Source: Planctomycetota bacterium (lineage in GTDB: Bacteria; Planctomycetota; SZUA-567). Taken from it: a stretch of 41,929 nt of DNA. Position 1 is the first letter of the stretch; each line of letters begins with the position of its first letter. The notes below the pieces were generated by a model. The model worked only from the letters and a program-made list of their open reading frames with translations. It was not told the origin of the DNA and did no database searches. The translations under genes and the position numbers were made by a program. Below are positions 8,044 through 16,508 of the stretch, piece after piece. The DNA is taken from positions 1 to 41,929 of the forward strand of contig JAIRTL010000109.1 of assembly GCA_031254915.1 (NCBI GenBank), written 5' to 3'.

Positions 8044-9726
8044 TCAGTTTCCCGCTTCCGCTTCCTCGGCCGCCTCGTTGTCCCTGGCGTGCAGCTTGTC
8101 GAGGTATTCCTGCTCGAAGAACTGCAATGTCGAGATGACGGGATTCGGCGCTGTCTGGCCGAGGCCGCAGAGCGAGGCGCGCTTGACCGCCATCGAAAGC
8201 CGGCGCAGGTCATCGAGGTCCTCTTCGGTCCCGTAACCGTCGGAAATCTTCTCGAGCAGGCAGAGAAGCTGCTTGCCGCCGATGCGGCACGGCGCGCACT
8301 TGCCGCAGCTTTCGTCCACCGTGAAGCCGAGGTAGAACTTGGCGATGTCGACCATATCATCGTCTTCGTCCATGACGATCATGCCGCCCGAACCCATGAT
8401 GGAGCCGAGCTTCTTGAGTTCCTCGTAGCAGACCGGGAGGTCGAGCTGTTCTCTCGGGATGACGCCGCCGGAGGGACCGCCGGTCTGTACCGCCTTGATC
8501 TGCTTGTCGGTGGACGAGCCGCCGCCGATCGATTCGACGATGCGCGAGAGGGAAATTCCCATCGGCACCTCGATCAGGCCGCTGTGCTTCACCTTGCCGG
8601 TGAGCGCGAAGACCTTGGTGCCCTTCGACGTCGCCGTGCCCATGGAGTTGAACCAGGATCCGCCGCGGCGAATGATGGTGGGAACGTTGGCGAGCGTCTC
8701 GACGTTGTTGACGCAGCTGGGCATATTCCAGAGACCCTTTTGCGACGGGTACGGCGGACGCGGCGTCGGGCTGCCGCGCTTGCCCTCGATCGACGCGATA
8801 AGCGCCGTTTCTTCGCCGCAGACGAAGGCGCCGGCGCCGAGGCGGATATCGAGGTCGAGGTTGATGCCGGCGCCGAGGATGTCCTTGCCGAGCAGGTTGT
8901 AGCGGCGGGCGGCCTTGATCGCTTTGTCGAGGCGCTCGACGGCGAGGGGGTATTCCGCCCGGACGTAGAACCAACCGGAGGTCGCGCCGATGGCGTAGCC
9001 GGCGATTAACATGCCCTCGATGACGGCGTGCGGGTTGCCTTCGAGGATGGAGCGGTCCATATAGGCGCCGGGGTCGCCCTCGTCGCCGTTGCAGATCATG
9101 AATTTTTCCGGTCCCTTGACCGCCGCGGTGAGTTCCCATTTTTTACCGGTGGGGAAGCCGCCGCCGCCGCGGCCGCGCAGGCCGCTTTCGGTGATTTCGC
9201 GGACGACTTCGTCGGGGGACATCTGCGTGAAGACGCGTTCAAGGGCCTGATAACCGCCGTCGGCGATGTAGTCGTCGATGTTCTCGGGGACGATTTTTCC
9301 TGAGTTCTCGAGCACCACCTTCACTTGGTCGGTAAAGAACGGGGCATCAAGGGAAAGCGTGTGCTCGAGCATGAATTCCGGCACGCCGGCGAAGCCTTCC
9401 GGACGCTTCAGGGCGGGTTCGAGATGCTCCGCGACCATGAGACGGGAAAGCATCGGGTCCATTTCCGTGTAGAGGATCGGATCCTGGCCTTTCACCTCGA
9501 CCCGGATAAGCGGGCCATGGCTGCAGAGTCCCATGCAGCCGGCGGGAACGATCTCGACGTCTTTGTCCAGCTCGTGGTTCTTGAGACTGGAAAGCACGGC
9601 TTCCATAACCGCCTTGCAGCCGGAGGCGATGCAGCCGGTGCTGGCGCAAACGAACAGCCGCGCCTTGAACGTCTGCTGCTTGGCGTGCACCTTGTTGCGG
9701 ATCTCTTCAAGATTTACCTTTGGCAT
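8044..9726 (-). CDS. NuoF-like flavoprotein subunit of bifurcating hydrogenase (HydB/HndC type)
   Basis: The 560-residue subunit carries FMN and the NAD(H) site. Residues 1 to about 110 are a thioredoxin-like [2Fe-2S] domain (CASTGC and AGCMGLC). Then comes the NuoF core with GLRGRGGGGFPTGKKW (FMN/NADH loop), ICNGDEGDPGAYMDR and CGEETALIASIEGKRG. The N3-type [4Fe-4S] site is SCGKCAPCR plus the Cys of SLCGLG. Many HydB/HndC proteins end in a two-cluster ferredoxin domain. Here the chain stops in an acidic tail soon after the N3 site, so that domain is absent. The gene lies between the NuoE-like gene and hydA on the same strand. Confidence 0.94.
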   Translation of the reverse strand: MPKVNLEEIRNKVHAKQQTFKARLFVCASTGCIASGCKAVMEAVLSSLKNHELDKDVEIVPAGCMGLCSHGPLIRVEVKGQDPILYTEMDPMLSRLMVAEHLEPALKRPEGFAGVPEFMLEHTLSLDAPFFTDQVKVVLENSGKIVPENIDDYIADGGYQALERVFTQMSPDEVVREITESGLRGRGGGGFPTGKKWELTAAVKGPEKFMICNGDEGDPGAYMDRSILEGNPHAVIEGMLIAGYAIGATSGWFYVRAEYPLAVERLDKAIKAARRYNLLGKDILGAGINLDLDIRLGAGAFVCGEETALIASIEGKRGSPTPRPPYPSQKGLWNMPSCVNNVETLANVPTIIRRGGSWFNSMGTATSKGTKVFALTGKVKHSGLIEVPMGISLSRIVESIGGGSSTDKQIKAVQTGGPSGGVIPREQLDLPVCYEELKKLGSIMGSGGMIVMDEDDDMVDIAKFYLGFTVDESCGKCAPCRIGGKQLLCLLEKISDGYGTEEDLDDLRRLSMAVKRASLCGLGQTAPNPVISTLQFFEQEYLDKLHARDNEAAEEAEAGN

Positions 9727-9839
9727 GATGATTCACTCCGTAAATATTCTGGCCCGTCCATTCCCCCGGGGTGTTTCGACGCTGTCACCTGTGGGAACGA
9801 GGACAGGCTTTCGGTGAATACGACCTGTCGTTTCCGGAT

Positions 9840-10391
9840 TCAGCTTTCGTCGGCGATGGGGTGCGCCTCTTCCGGGGCGATTTCGCCGGCGAAGCGCTCG
9901 CGCCACTCGTGAACGATCTTCTTGATGTCGGCGGGAGTGAGCTTGCCGTAGGTTTTGCCGTTGACGTTCACCACCGGCGCCAAGCCGCAGCAGCCGACGC
10001 AGCGCACGCATTGGAGGTGGAACAGCTTGTCGGGAGTCGAGCTTCCGACTTCGGCTCCGGTTTCTTTCACGAACTCGTCCACCAGCGCGGGCGAGCCCTT
10101 AAGGTAGCAGGCTGTACCGGTGCAGACGGAAATCACCGCCTTTCCGGGCGCTTCCAGCTTGAAGTAGTGATAGAAGGTGAGCGCCTCGTAGATGCGGGCC
10201 AGGGGGACTTCAAGTTCCTCGGCCAGGTACAGGGACACGTCGCGGGGGACGTAGCCGCGTGCGTTCTGGATCTCGTGCAGCACCATGATGAGAGATCCGC
10301 GTTTGTTCTTCCACTTGCGGACGGCGGCGATGACGTCCGGTTCGGTGGAGGCCTTGGCAATGGCCCTTCTGATGCTGATGGTATTCGCCAT
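9840..10391 (-). CDS. NuoE-like [2Fe-2S] subunit of bifurcating hydrogenase (HydC/HndA type)
   Basis: This 183-residue thioredoxin-like [2Fe-2S] protein is the smallest subunit of the trimeric hydrogenase. I start it at ATG 10391, preceded by GGAAGAG; an in-frame extension to 10613 has no family match. After a helical N-terminal part (MVLHEIQNARGYVPRDV) the four cluster ligands are CTGTAC and CVRCVGCCG. It is the first gene of the operon, 113 bases ahead of the NuoF-like gene. The intervening stretch and the region 10392-10530 upstream show no clear terminator, so the three genes are probably one transcript starting upstream of this gene. Confidence 0.94.
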   Translation of the reverse strand: MANTISIRRAIAKASTEPDVIAAVRKWKNKRGSLIMVLHEIQNARGYVPRDVSLYLAEELEVPLARIYEALTFYHYFKLEAPGKAVISVCTGTACYLKGSPALVDEFVKETGAEVGSSTPDKLFHLQCVRCVGCCGLAPVVNVNGKTYGKLTPADIKKIVHEWRERFAGEIAPEEAHPIADES

Positions 10392-10530
10392 GTCTCTTCC
10401 TTTCTTCCTGATCGGAGGATCGCCACCCTTCCGACCGCCTGAGCGTCTATCCCGTGCGCCGCGGCCGTGAGGACGCGGATTTGGACCAGTGTACCGCGAG
10501 ACGCGACGTTTCGCCGCAAAAAAGCGGACA

Positions 10531-11337
10531 TTATCGCCAAAAAACAGCCATCCTGCCCATGGCCGCGTCAAGTTCCAGCGTCGCCGCCTCGAGTCTGTCC
10601 GCGATCTGTTCAAAATCGCGGCCGGACTCGATGGTCCGTCCGGGGAGAAGAATCATCTCGTGGTGGGAGTTGGGCAAAAACGGATCGCATCCGACCCTGC
10701 CGGCCAGATAACGGACTCCCGTCGTATCGTCCAGAAACGCCCTGAACGCCCGGTATTCGCGGAACTGTTCCGCGCTTTTCGCGGAACGGTTGTAGACGTA
10801 GATAAGCGTTGTTCCGAGACCGGGCCGGAAGAGTGCGCTCTCGGCCAGTCCGCGCCATTCGGCGAGGATATCGTACGGATCGACAAGCGTAAGGCGGTTT
10901 TCGTCCCCCACCGCCGATTCGAGGGCGTTCCAGCCGCTCGCCGCCTCAGCGATGGCGACGCCGGGACTGCCGCGCCACGCTTCCCTGCGCTCCCTGTCGG
11001 CGTCGTATACCGTCATAGGGGAAGATGACAACTCCCTGAAGATGGTGGCCGCCGACGGCCACAGTCCTTGCTCAATGAAGGGGGTGTGCAAAAACGCCAG
11101 CGTATCGGAGCGCAGCGCCTCGAACCGCTTCGCCGTCTGCGCGCCAAGCGGATAAGTCGGCGCGCCAGCGAAAGGATCGAGGTATCCGGAAAAGCCGCCG
11201 GACGAGCGATCCGCCACCCACCGAAGAAGCGTCGCCAACCAGGACGCCTTCAATGCGTCGCCCCAGTTGCCCGGTTCATAGAGGAGACCGCCCAAGGCGC
11301 CGTCTTTGGCTTTCCAAGTCCAGGAATCTTTTGACAT
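10531..11337 (-). CDS. RlmJ-like protein (23S rRNA A2030 methyltransferase fold)
   Basis: This 268-residue protein resembles RlmJ across its length, though distantly. NWGDALKASW matches the RlmJ NHADVLKH start, SGYLDPFAGAPTYPLGAQTA matches its YLDTHAGAGRYQLG SAM-binding stretch, and LTLVDPYDI lies where RlmJ has LILIDPPYE. The usual catalytic DPPY is thus DPYD, and a motif I glycine is proline. It may be a methyltransferase with altered motifs or a protein that has lost activity. I use ATG 11337 (MSKDSW); an ATG eight codons upstream (11361) is equally possible, and neither has a good ribosome binding site. The region upstream is AT-rich and probably holds its promoter. It stands alone ahead of the hydrogenase operon. 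Confidence 0.55.
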   Translation of the reverse strand: MSKDSWTWKAKDGALGGLLYEPGNWGDALKASWLATLLRWVADRSSGGFSGYLDPFAGAPTYPLGAQTAKRFEALRSDTLAFLHTPFIEQGLWPSAATIFRELSSSPMTVYDADRERREAWRGSPGVAIAEAASGWNALESAVGDENRLTLVDPYDILAEWRGLAESALFRPGLGTTLIYVYNRSAKSAEQFREYRAFRAFLDDTTGVRYLAGRVGCDPFLPNSHHEMILLPGRTIESGRDFEQIADRLEAATLELDAAMGRMAVFWR

Positions 11338-11461
11338 GGCGTAAACTTGGGCCTTGTGCACGCGTCTGATTAACGAAAAAAATATCTAATGATGCGTGCA
11401 CTAATAGCATATGCGCGCGCATTTCTCAAGAAGTTTTTACTCTTTTTAGAGAAAAAAATAT

Positions 11462-11490
11462 TTATGCCTCCTTTTGTAGAGGAGGCATAA
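11462..11490 (-). terminator. Rho-independent terminator after the lipoprotein gene
   Basis: A perfect 11-base-pair stem (TTATGCCTCCT / AGGAGGCATAA) with a 7-base loop lies 24 bases beyond the stop of the 13076-11514 gene. On the minus strand it is followed by ATATTTTTTTCT, a U-tract. This ends the lipoprotein transcript before the RlmJ-like gene. Confidence 0.8.
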
Positions 11491-11513
11491 GACTTAAAAC
11501 TCTGTTTATTATG

Positions 11514-13076
11514 TTACAAAATTGAGTCGGTTGATTTAGGCTCATCATTTTGCGACGGTTCGGAGTCGGTCGTCTTTTCGGTATCGGCGGCAACCGGCGT
11601 CAGCTTCAGTTTTTGCGGAACGATTTTCAATTCCCAGTCATAGAGGGAGAAGTCAGTACCGGTAAGCGGATCGATCGATTTTTCACTCGTTTCCGCGCCG
11701 ATGTTTTTGAGCCAATCGGAGGAGCCGGACGTTTCCGACTCGACGTCATGAGACCCGGCCGCGTCGGTATTTTCTTTTGTAGTTATAATGCCTGGGGCGA
11801 TGTCTTCGATAGAGAGCGCTCCCTTTTCTTCCGTTTTGACCTGTTCGATGGCGGCGACCTTGACCATTTTGGTCTCTTCTTCATCTTTCAGCTCCCCGCT
11901 TGTGGGCGACGCCGCCGGTGCGGAAACCGCGGAAACATCTGGCAGGGGCGGCGGCGTGATTTCGCTGAACTGGAGTTCTTCGAGGACAAACGAGCCCGGC
12001 TTCGCCGTATCTTCGGTTTTCTGCGACGATTCGGCGGCGAGGGGAAGCGCGGTCGGCGCGATGCCCGGATTTACCGTGCTTTCCGCACCTTTTTCCCACG
12101 CGGGCGAAGCCATGATCGCGGTGATGTCGAGCGCGATCGGGCTGGCGCTCGAGCCCGGAGCGACGGCAGGCTCGGAGAGTTCCGGGATCTCGGGCAGCTT
12201 CAACAGGTCTTCCTCGAGCGCGGCGTCGACGCGAGCCCGTTCGATCGCGAAGGGTATGGTCGGCGCGGTAAGCGTTTTTTCAGCAGAATTGTCCGTGCCT
12301 TTGCCGATCGGTTTCAACCGGATGACCGCCAAAGGCGCAGACGGTTCCGGTTCGTCCGCAGCCTTCGCCATTGACGCCGAAGACGGCGCTTCGGTCGGTA
12401 TGATGGGGGCGGGAGGGCCAACGTCCACATTGTCGAACCCGCGCGCTTCCAGCGGCGGCGGCAAAGCGCCGGCGACGGAGGTCGGATCGGCCGGTCGGTT
12501 ACGCGTCAAACCGGCGAGGGCGAGATCGTTCGGTCCGAAGAACATGCCGGGGATAAGGGTCGGGTCGCCCATGGGGAACAGGGGATCCAGATTCGGATGG
12601 GATCTCGTCGCCATCGCCATGAGTTGATCGACCGACGATTCGCGCAAAGCGGGCATGAACTGGAGAGGGGTGATGAACGGCGAGTCCTCGTCGTCGACCG
12701 GCCGCGACCAGATGACGCTGGGTTCGGCCGGCGCGCGGTGAACATCGAGCAGCGAGGGATGCTGATCTGTCCACTCGGGGAGCACATAACGCCCGACGGT
12801 TCCGTGGCGGCCGCTTATCGCCGCTTCGCGATCGGCCATGGCCTGGACCCTGCCGCGCGCCGGCATGTCCGGGGACATCATGACCTCCGGGTCGATATAG
12901 GCAGGAATTACCGGCTCGGCCGCCCCGTCGCCGATGGAGGAACCGGGGGCGCGGGCAAGCCTCGCCGTTTCCGGTCCGCCCGGAAGCCGTGCGGATTGTG
13001 CTTCCCTCCTGCAACCGGCAATCCACGAAGAAAACGGTATGAGGAGAGCCATAATCAGGCATATAATTTTTCGCAC
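11514..13076 (-). CDS. Large Pro/Ala/Ser-rich lipoprotein of unknown function
   Basis: I do not recognise the family. From the GTG at 13076, which has AAGGAG about nine bases upstream, the protein has 520 residues. It begins with a lipoprotein signal peptide (VRKIICLIMALLIPFSSWIAGC), so Cys22 should be lipidated and the protein anchored to a membrane. The remainder is low in predicted structure. It is rich in Pro, Ala, Ser, Thr, Glu and Asp, with many APxxP-like stretches and no Cys after the lipobox. A longer in-frame start at 13187 would place an Arg/Pro-rich tail before the signal peptide and is rejected. The gene is monocistronic with its own terminator. It may be an envelope tether or scaffold, but that is speculation. 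Confidence 0.7.
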   Translation of the reverse strand: MRKIICLIMALLIPFSSWIAGCRREAQSARLPGGPETARLARAPGSSIGDGAAEPVIPAYIDPEVMMSPDMPARGRVQAMADREAAISGRHGTVGRYVLPEWTDQHPSLLDVHRAPAEPSVIWSRPVDDEDSPFITPLQFMPALRESSVDQLMAMATRSHPNLDPLFPMGDPTLIPGMFFGPNDLALAGLTRNRPADPTSVAGALPPPLEARGFDNVDVGPPAPIIPTEAPSSASMAKAADEPEPSAPLAVIRLKPIGKGTDNSAEKTLTAPTIPFAIERARVDAALEEDLLKLPEIPELSEPAVAPGSSASPIALDITAIMASPAWEKGAESTVNPGIAPTALPLAAESSQKTEDTAKPGSFVLEELQFSEITPPPLPDVSAVSAPAASPTSGELKDEEETKMVKVAAIEQVKTEEKGALSIEDIAPGIITTKENTDAAGSHDVESETSGSSDWLKNIGAETSEKSIDPLTGTDFSLYDWELKIVPQKLKLTPVAADTEKTTDSEPSQNDEPKSTDSIL

Positions 13077-13165
13077 GCCCGGACTCCTTCGGGGCAGAGA
13101 GATCAATGACGGCAATCGTGGACAGGCTAGGGTTTTTATCGACGAGAAAGACGGTGTGTCTTCAG

Positions 13166-13363
13166 GTGGACTTTTGGAGAAAATCAAACGACCCGCCGTT
13201 TGATTGTCTCCAACGTTTCTTGGAGCGCCATTTTACGCCGGGAATTATTGCGTGGTTGGCTGCATCGCCCGACCTAACGAAAAATCAACCCCTTGTCCCG
13301 CAAGTGGTAACATCTTTTGGGGAAATCGGGTGGCGGTTGGCCCGATTTCCTCCAAAAGTCCAC
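13166..13363. repeat. 198-base element bounded by 20-base inverted repeats
   Basis: The arms 13166-13185 and 13344-13363 are reverse complements at 19 of 20 positions. Just inside each arm sits a further hairpin: 13182-13205 (9-base-pair stem) and 13323-13348 (8-base-pair stem). The element overlaps no called gene and lies between a divergent gene pair. It may be a MITE or a structured RNA; there is no second copy in the window to decide. Confidence 0.65.
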
Positions 13364-13442
13364 TTCGGGGATCCCGGGAAAAAAGTGGAGAGCGGGCGAG
13401 TCTTTCATTATAATGCGGCAAATCACCGCGAAGGAGGGGGAT

Positions 13443-14717
13443 GTGGCGTCGTTTAGGGATGAACTCGGACAGCTTCTCGGTGAAGCGGTTGCCCGCGCCA
13501 TCGTGACGCCAGGGCAGGCGAATCAGCTTATCGGACTCTCCGATACCATACCGGCAAAACACGGCGCCGGATTTGGTAGATTGGCGAAGGCGCTGACCCT
13601 GATAGGCGGCTTCGGTGTCGCGCTCGGCCTTATCCTCCTGTTCGGCGCGAACTGGTGGGATATTTCCGACATCGCCAAGCTCGCCGGCTTCGTGGTCCTT
13701 TTCCTCGCCCTTCATCTCGGCGGATTGTGGATACGCTGGAAGCATCCGGATTACTCTGGGACCGCCGAAGCGTTCAACTTCGTTGGCGCCGGGCTTTTTC
13801 TCGGGGGCGTCGCCCTTGTCGCGCTGGTCTTTCACATAAACGAAAACCCGCGTAACGGCATACTCGCCTGGCTCCTGGCAACGCTGCCGCTCGCCTTTTC
13901 GCTTCGTTCAACCTCGCTGTTCGGCATGGCGCTTGTCGCGGCCTTAATCTGGGGACCGTGGAAATTCACCGATTTCGCACTCGTCCAAGGAATGGATCTG
14001 GAGGTGAACTGGGGGTTCGCCGCCTGCGTTCCCTTCGCCATGCTTGCTATCGCGCCTTTTGTCGAGCGCATTAAATTTTCCGTCGGGACGATGTGCCACA
14101 TCGTCGCCGGCATCATGATTGCCGTGGCGTTGTACCTTCTCGGTTTTCTGAGACATATGGGTCGGTACGGTTTTAATTCCTACATCGAGAACCCGGAGCG
14201 GTTCGGCGTGTGGATGACCGCGCTCCTCTGCATAGGCCTGTTTCTCGCGCTCGTCAGTTGCCTCGCGCGGCGGGGACCGAAGCGCCTGATCGACAACGCG
14301 TATCTGGCGCTTATTCTGGGTACGGCCGGTCTGTTCATGTTCGCCGCAGCCATCATATCCGGCTGGATCGATCCGGGCGAAACGGTGGAGCGCTTCAATT
14401 TCTCTGGCGCGAGCATGGCGACTTTCCAGGCGCATTCGCTTATAGCGAGCGGCTTGGCGTGGCTGCTCTGGTTTTTCTGGGGCGTGTGGTTCGTTTTCGC
14501 CGGATCGGCATGGGAACGCAACGGTCTGGTCACGCTTGGCGTGTACGGCGTCGCGTTCGGGTTGGTGACCAGATATTTCGACCTCATCGGATCGCTTCAG
14601 GAGACTGGTGCGTATTTTGTCGTCGGCGGTATTGTTCTTATTCTTGCGGGCTGGGGAGCGGAAAAATGCCGGAGACGGCTGACCGGAAAAGCGCGATCGG
14701 AAGAACCGCGCTCTTAG
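13443..14717 (+). CDS. DUF2157 integral membrane protein
   Basis: The 424-residue protein has a short soluble N-terminus followed by roughly a dozen hydrophobic segments, starting with LTLIGGFGVALGLILLFGANWW, which is typical of the DUF2157 family. Function is unknown; in other genomes the family is found together with GDYXXLXY proteins. I chose GTG 13443 because AAGGAGG lies five bases before it; an in-frame ATG at 13413 has no such site. The end overlaps the next gene by 52 bases, so the pair is translationally coupled and the products probably work together in the inner membrane. Confidence 0.82.
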   Translation: MASFRDELGQLLGEAVARAIVTPGQANQLIGLSDTIPAKHGAGFGRLAKALTLIGGFGVALGLILLFGANWWDISDIAKLAGFVVLFLALHLGGLWIRWKHPDYSGTAEAFNFVGAGLFLGGVALVALVFHINENPRNGILAWLLATLPLAFSLRSTSLFGMALVAALIWGPWKFTDFALVQGMDLEVNWGFAACVPFAMLAIAPFVERIKFSVGTMCHIVAGIMIAVALYLLGFLRHMGRYGFNSYIENPERFGVWMTALLCIGLFLALVSCLARRGPKRLIDNAYLALILGTAGLFMFAAAIISGWIDPGETVERFNFSGASMATFQAHSLIASGLAWLLWFFWGVWFVFAGSAWERNGLVTLGVYGVAFGLVTRYFDLIGSLQETGAYFVVGGIVLILAGWGAEKCRRRLTGKARSEEPRS

Positions 14718-15265
14718 TCGCGCTCGGCTTCATCGTCGCGCAAGCGGCTTTTTTTATCGGATGGATCTGGCTGGAGCGCAGCCGGTCAGGGATCGAGATC
14801 AAGGTCGAGACCGCCTCCGTCGATCCTCGGGATATCTTCAGGGGACAGTACCTCGACCTGTCCTACAAATTCGATTCGCCTTCCATGTATATGAGTGACG
14901 GCGACGCTCCCAACATACTGCCTGAGCGGGGGCAGACCGTGTACGCCGCGCTCGCGGAAGACTGGCGTTTCGATGTCTATCGTCCCGTCTCCTACGCGCC
15001 CGATCCGGAGGTGGCAAAGGCGCTTGCGTCTGATCGGGGCGAAGAGAAGGTGGTTGTCATTCGGGGGCGCGTCGGGGCGCGCCAGAACAGGTTCGATTTC
15101 GGCGTCAACCGCTATTTCGTGCCAGAAGGCACCAAGGAGCCGCCAGTCAACGCCGACGTGAATGCGATCCTGTTGGTGCCGATGAATATGCGCCCGCGCC
15201 TGCGCGGATTAGAGGTCGACGGCAAGCGCTGGGAGCCGGAACGGTTCGAGGTACGGGAGGAATAG
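14666..15265 (+). CDS. GDYXXLXY domain protein
   Basis: This 199-residue protein has one N-terminal membrane anchor (about residues 13-35) and a periplasm-facing domain with GQYLDLSY, the diagnostic GDYxxLxY-type motif, with Gln in place of the usual Asp. The family is of unknown function and is regularly coded beside DUF2157/DUF4401 membrane proteins, as here. The ATG follows GGGGAG and lies inside the end of the DUF2157 gene. A longer in-frame reading upstream to 14210 is only a shadow of that gene. Confidence 0.85.
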   Translation: MPETADRKSAIGRTALLVALGFIVAQAAFFIGWIWLERSRSGIEIKVETASVDPRDIFRGQYLDLSYKFDSPSMYMSDGDAPNILPERGQTVYAALAEDWRFDVYRPVSYAPDPEVAKALASDRGEEKVVVIRGRVGARQNRFDFGVNRYFVPEGTKEPPVNADVNAILLVPMNMRPRLRGLEVDGKRWEPERFEVREE

Positions 15266-15291
15266 TGGGTTGTTTGTTCGGGTCCGAGATG

Positions 15292-15377
15292 TATATTGTG
15301 CGCGGCAATCAATGCGTCCGGAAGCGAATGTGGAATGGGGCAACCCATTTTCGCAATTTCGAGCCGCGCACAGTATA
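15292..15377. repeat. IR125-related inverted repeat (shortened derivative)
   Basis: The arms TATATTGTGCGCGGC (15292-15306) and GCCGCGCACAGTATA (15363-15377) are inverted at 14 of 15 positions. The left arm resembles the start of IR125 copy B, and the interior GGAATGGGGCAACCC and GCGCACAGT resemble IR125 landmarks. It could be an internal-deletion derivative of that family. It lies between the convergent GDYXXLXY and panC genes, and there is no U-tract to make it a terminator. Confidence 0.55.
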
Positions 15378-15410
15378 GTCCCGGAATGAGTAAATTGAAT
15401 TCTGCGCCTC

Positions 15411-16277
15411 TCAATCCTCCCATGGTCCGCCCGGACCGACGAGTATGTTGTCGATAAGCCGAACCCCGCCGATTTTGATCGCGCCGGCGATAAGGACGAT
15501 GTCGTCCACCTTATCGACGTCGTCGAGCGTTTCCGGCGAGACGATGTGCAGGTAGTCGAGTTCGATCGCGTCGTCGCGGAGGATGTGTACGCACATGGCG
15601 TTGAACAGCGACTGTGCGTCGTAAACCCGGTTTCGGATCATTTCGCGCCCAAGGCTTAATCCCTCGCGAAGCGCGAGCGCGCGCGGGCGCAGGTCGGCCG
15701 GGATATTCCGGTTGCGGCTCGAAAGGGCGAGGCCGTCGTCCTCGCGAACGATCGGGCAGACGGAAATCTTCACCGGGAAATTAAGGTCGATCACCATGCG
15801 TTGGATGACAAGTGCTTGTTGCGCGTCCTTTTGCCCGAAATATGCCGTTGTCGGGCGGACGATATTGAGCAGCTTTGCCACCACTGTCGTCACGCCGATG
15901 AAATGACCGAGACCGCGCGACATGCCGCAGAGGTTTTTGGTCAGTTCGTGCACCTGGACCGTGGTCTGGCGGCGCGGCGGATACATCTGGCCGGCAGTGG
16001 GGTGGAAGACGATGTCGACACCGACCTCCTCGGCGAGATGAAGGTCTTCGTCCCATGTGCGCGGGTACGAGTCGTAGTCCTCGCCCGGCATGAACTGGGC
16101 CGGATTGACGAAAACCGACATGATCGTGACGCCGTTTTCTTCGACGCTGCGGCGCGCGAGCGAAAGGTGTCCCTCGTGCAACGCGCCCATCGTGGGAACA
16201 AATCCCCTGGTCGCCTTCTCGATGATCAATTCCTCCGCCTTGGCCTGCATCTTGGCGATGTCTTCAATGATTTCCAT
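15411..16277 (-). CDS. panC: Pantothenate synthetase
   Basis: This 288-residue cytoplasmic enzyme condenses pantoate and beta-alanine with ATP, the last step of vitamin B5 synthesis. PTMGALHEGHLSL (residues 29-41) contains the HIGH-like nucleotide-binding motif, GQKDAQQA the substrate loop, and LSSRN the KMSKS-like motif. Length is standard for PanC. I start at ATG 16277 (MEIIEDIAKM), with GGAAGGACC upstream. The in-frame extension to 16490 runs through an inverted-repeat element and is not coding. panB and panD are not next to it. A repeat separates it from folK, so it probably has its own promoter. Confidence 0.96.
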   Translation of the reverse strand: MEIIEDIAKMQAKAEELIIEKATRGFVPTMGALHEGHLSLARRSVEENGVTIMSVFVNPAQFMPGEDYDSYPRTWDEDLHLAEEVGVDIVFHPTAGQMYPPRRQTTVQVHELTKNLCGMSRGLGHFIGVTTVVAKLLNIVRPTTAYFGQKDAQQALVIQRMVIDLNFPVKISVCPIVREDDGLALSSRNRNIPADLRPRALALREGLSLGREMIRNRVYDAQSLFNAMCVHILRDDAIELDYLHIVSPETLDDVDKVDDIVLIAGAIKIGGVRLIDNILVGPGGPWED

Positions 16278-16400
16278 GCCGGTGGTCCTTCCCGTGAAGA
16301 AGTGCGAATAATTCCTTTTCCTGTTGAACGGCGCCGTTCCTTCCAGCGCTTCCTGCCCCCGGCAACGAAGGGGCGAAGAAAAACAGGGAACCACAAGCCC

Positions 16401-16508
16401 GCTACAGCGTTTTCGCAAATAGCCGACCTTTCCCGGACGCGTTTTGGTTGGCGCAATTGAGCCCGGAAACGCAACAGGGAGGCCAATCATTTCAGAAAAC
16501 GCGCCAGC
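16401..16508 (+). repeat. Interspersed inverted-repeat element IR110, copy 1
   Basis: This copy matches 20994-21106 over nearly the whole length. Shared pieces are GCGTTTTCGCAAATAG, GTTTTGGTTGGCGCA, TTGAGCCC, AATCATTTC/GATCATTTC and GAAAACGCGC. The ends are inverted repeats (GCGTTTTCG / AGAAAACGC). The right end overlaps the folK stop codon and its last few codons. The family name is mine. Confidence 0.75.

Noticed and set aside
6203-8236. Long plus-strand open reading frame of 677 codons opposite hydA
   Set aside because: It is a shadow of the minus-strand hydrogenase genes produced by GC-rich codon bias, with no family signature.
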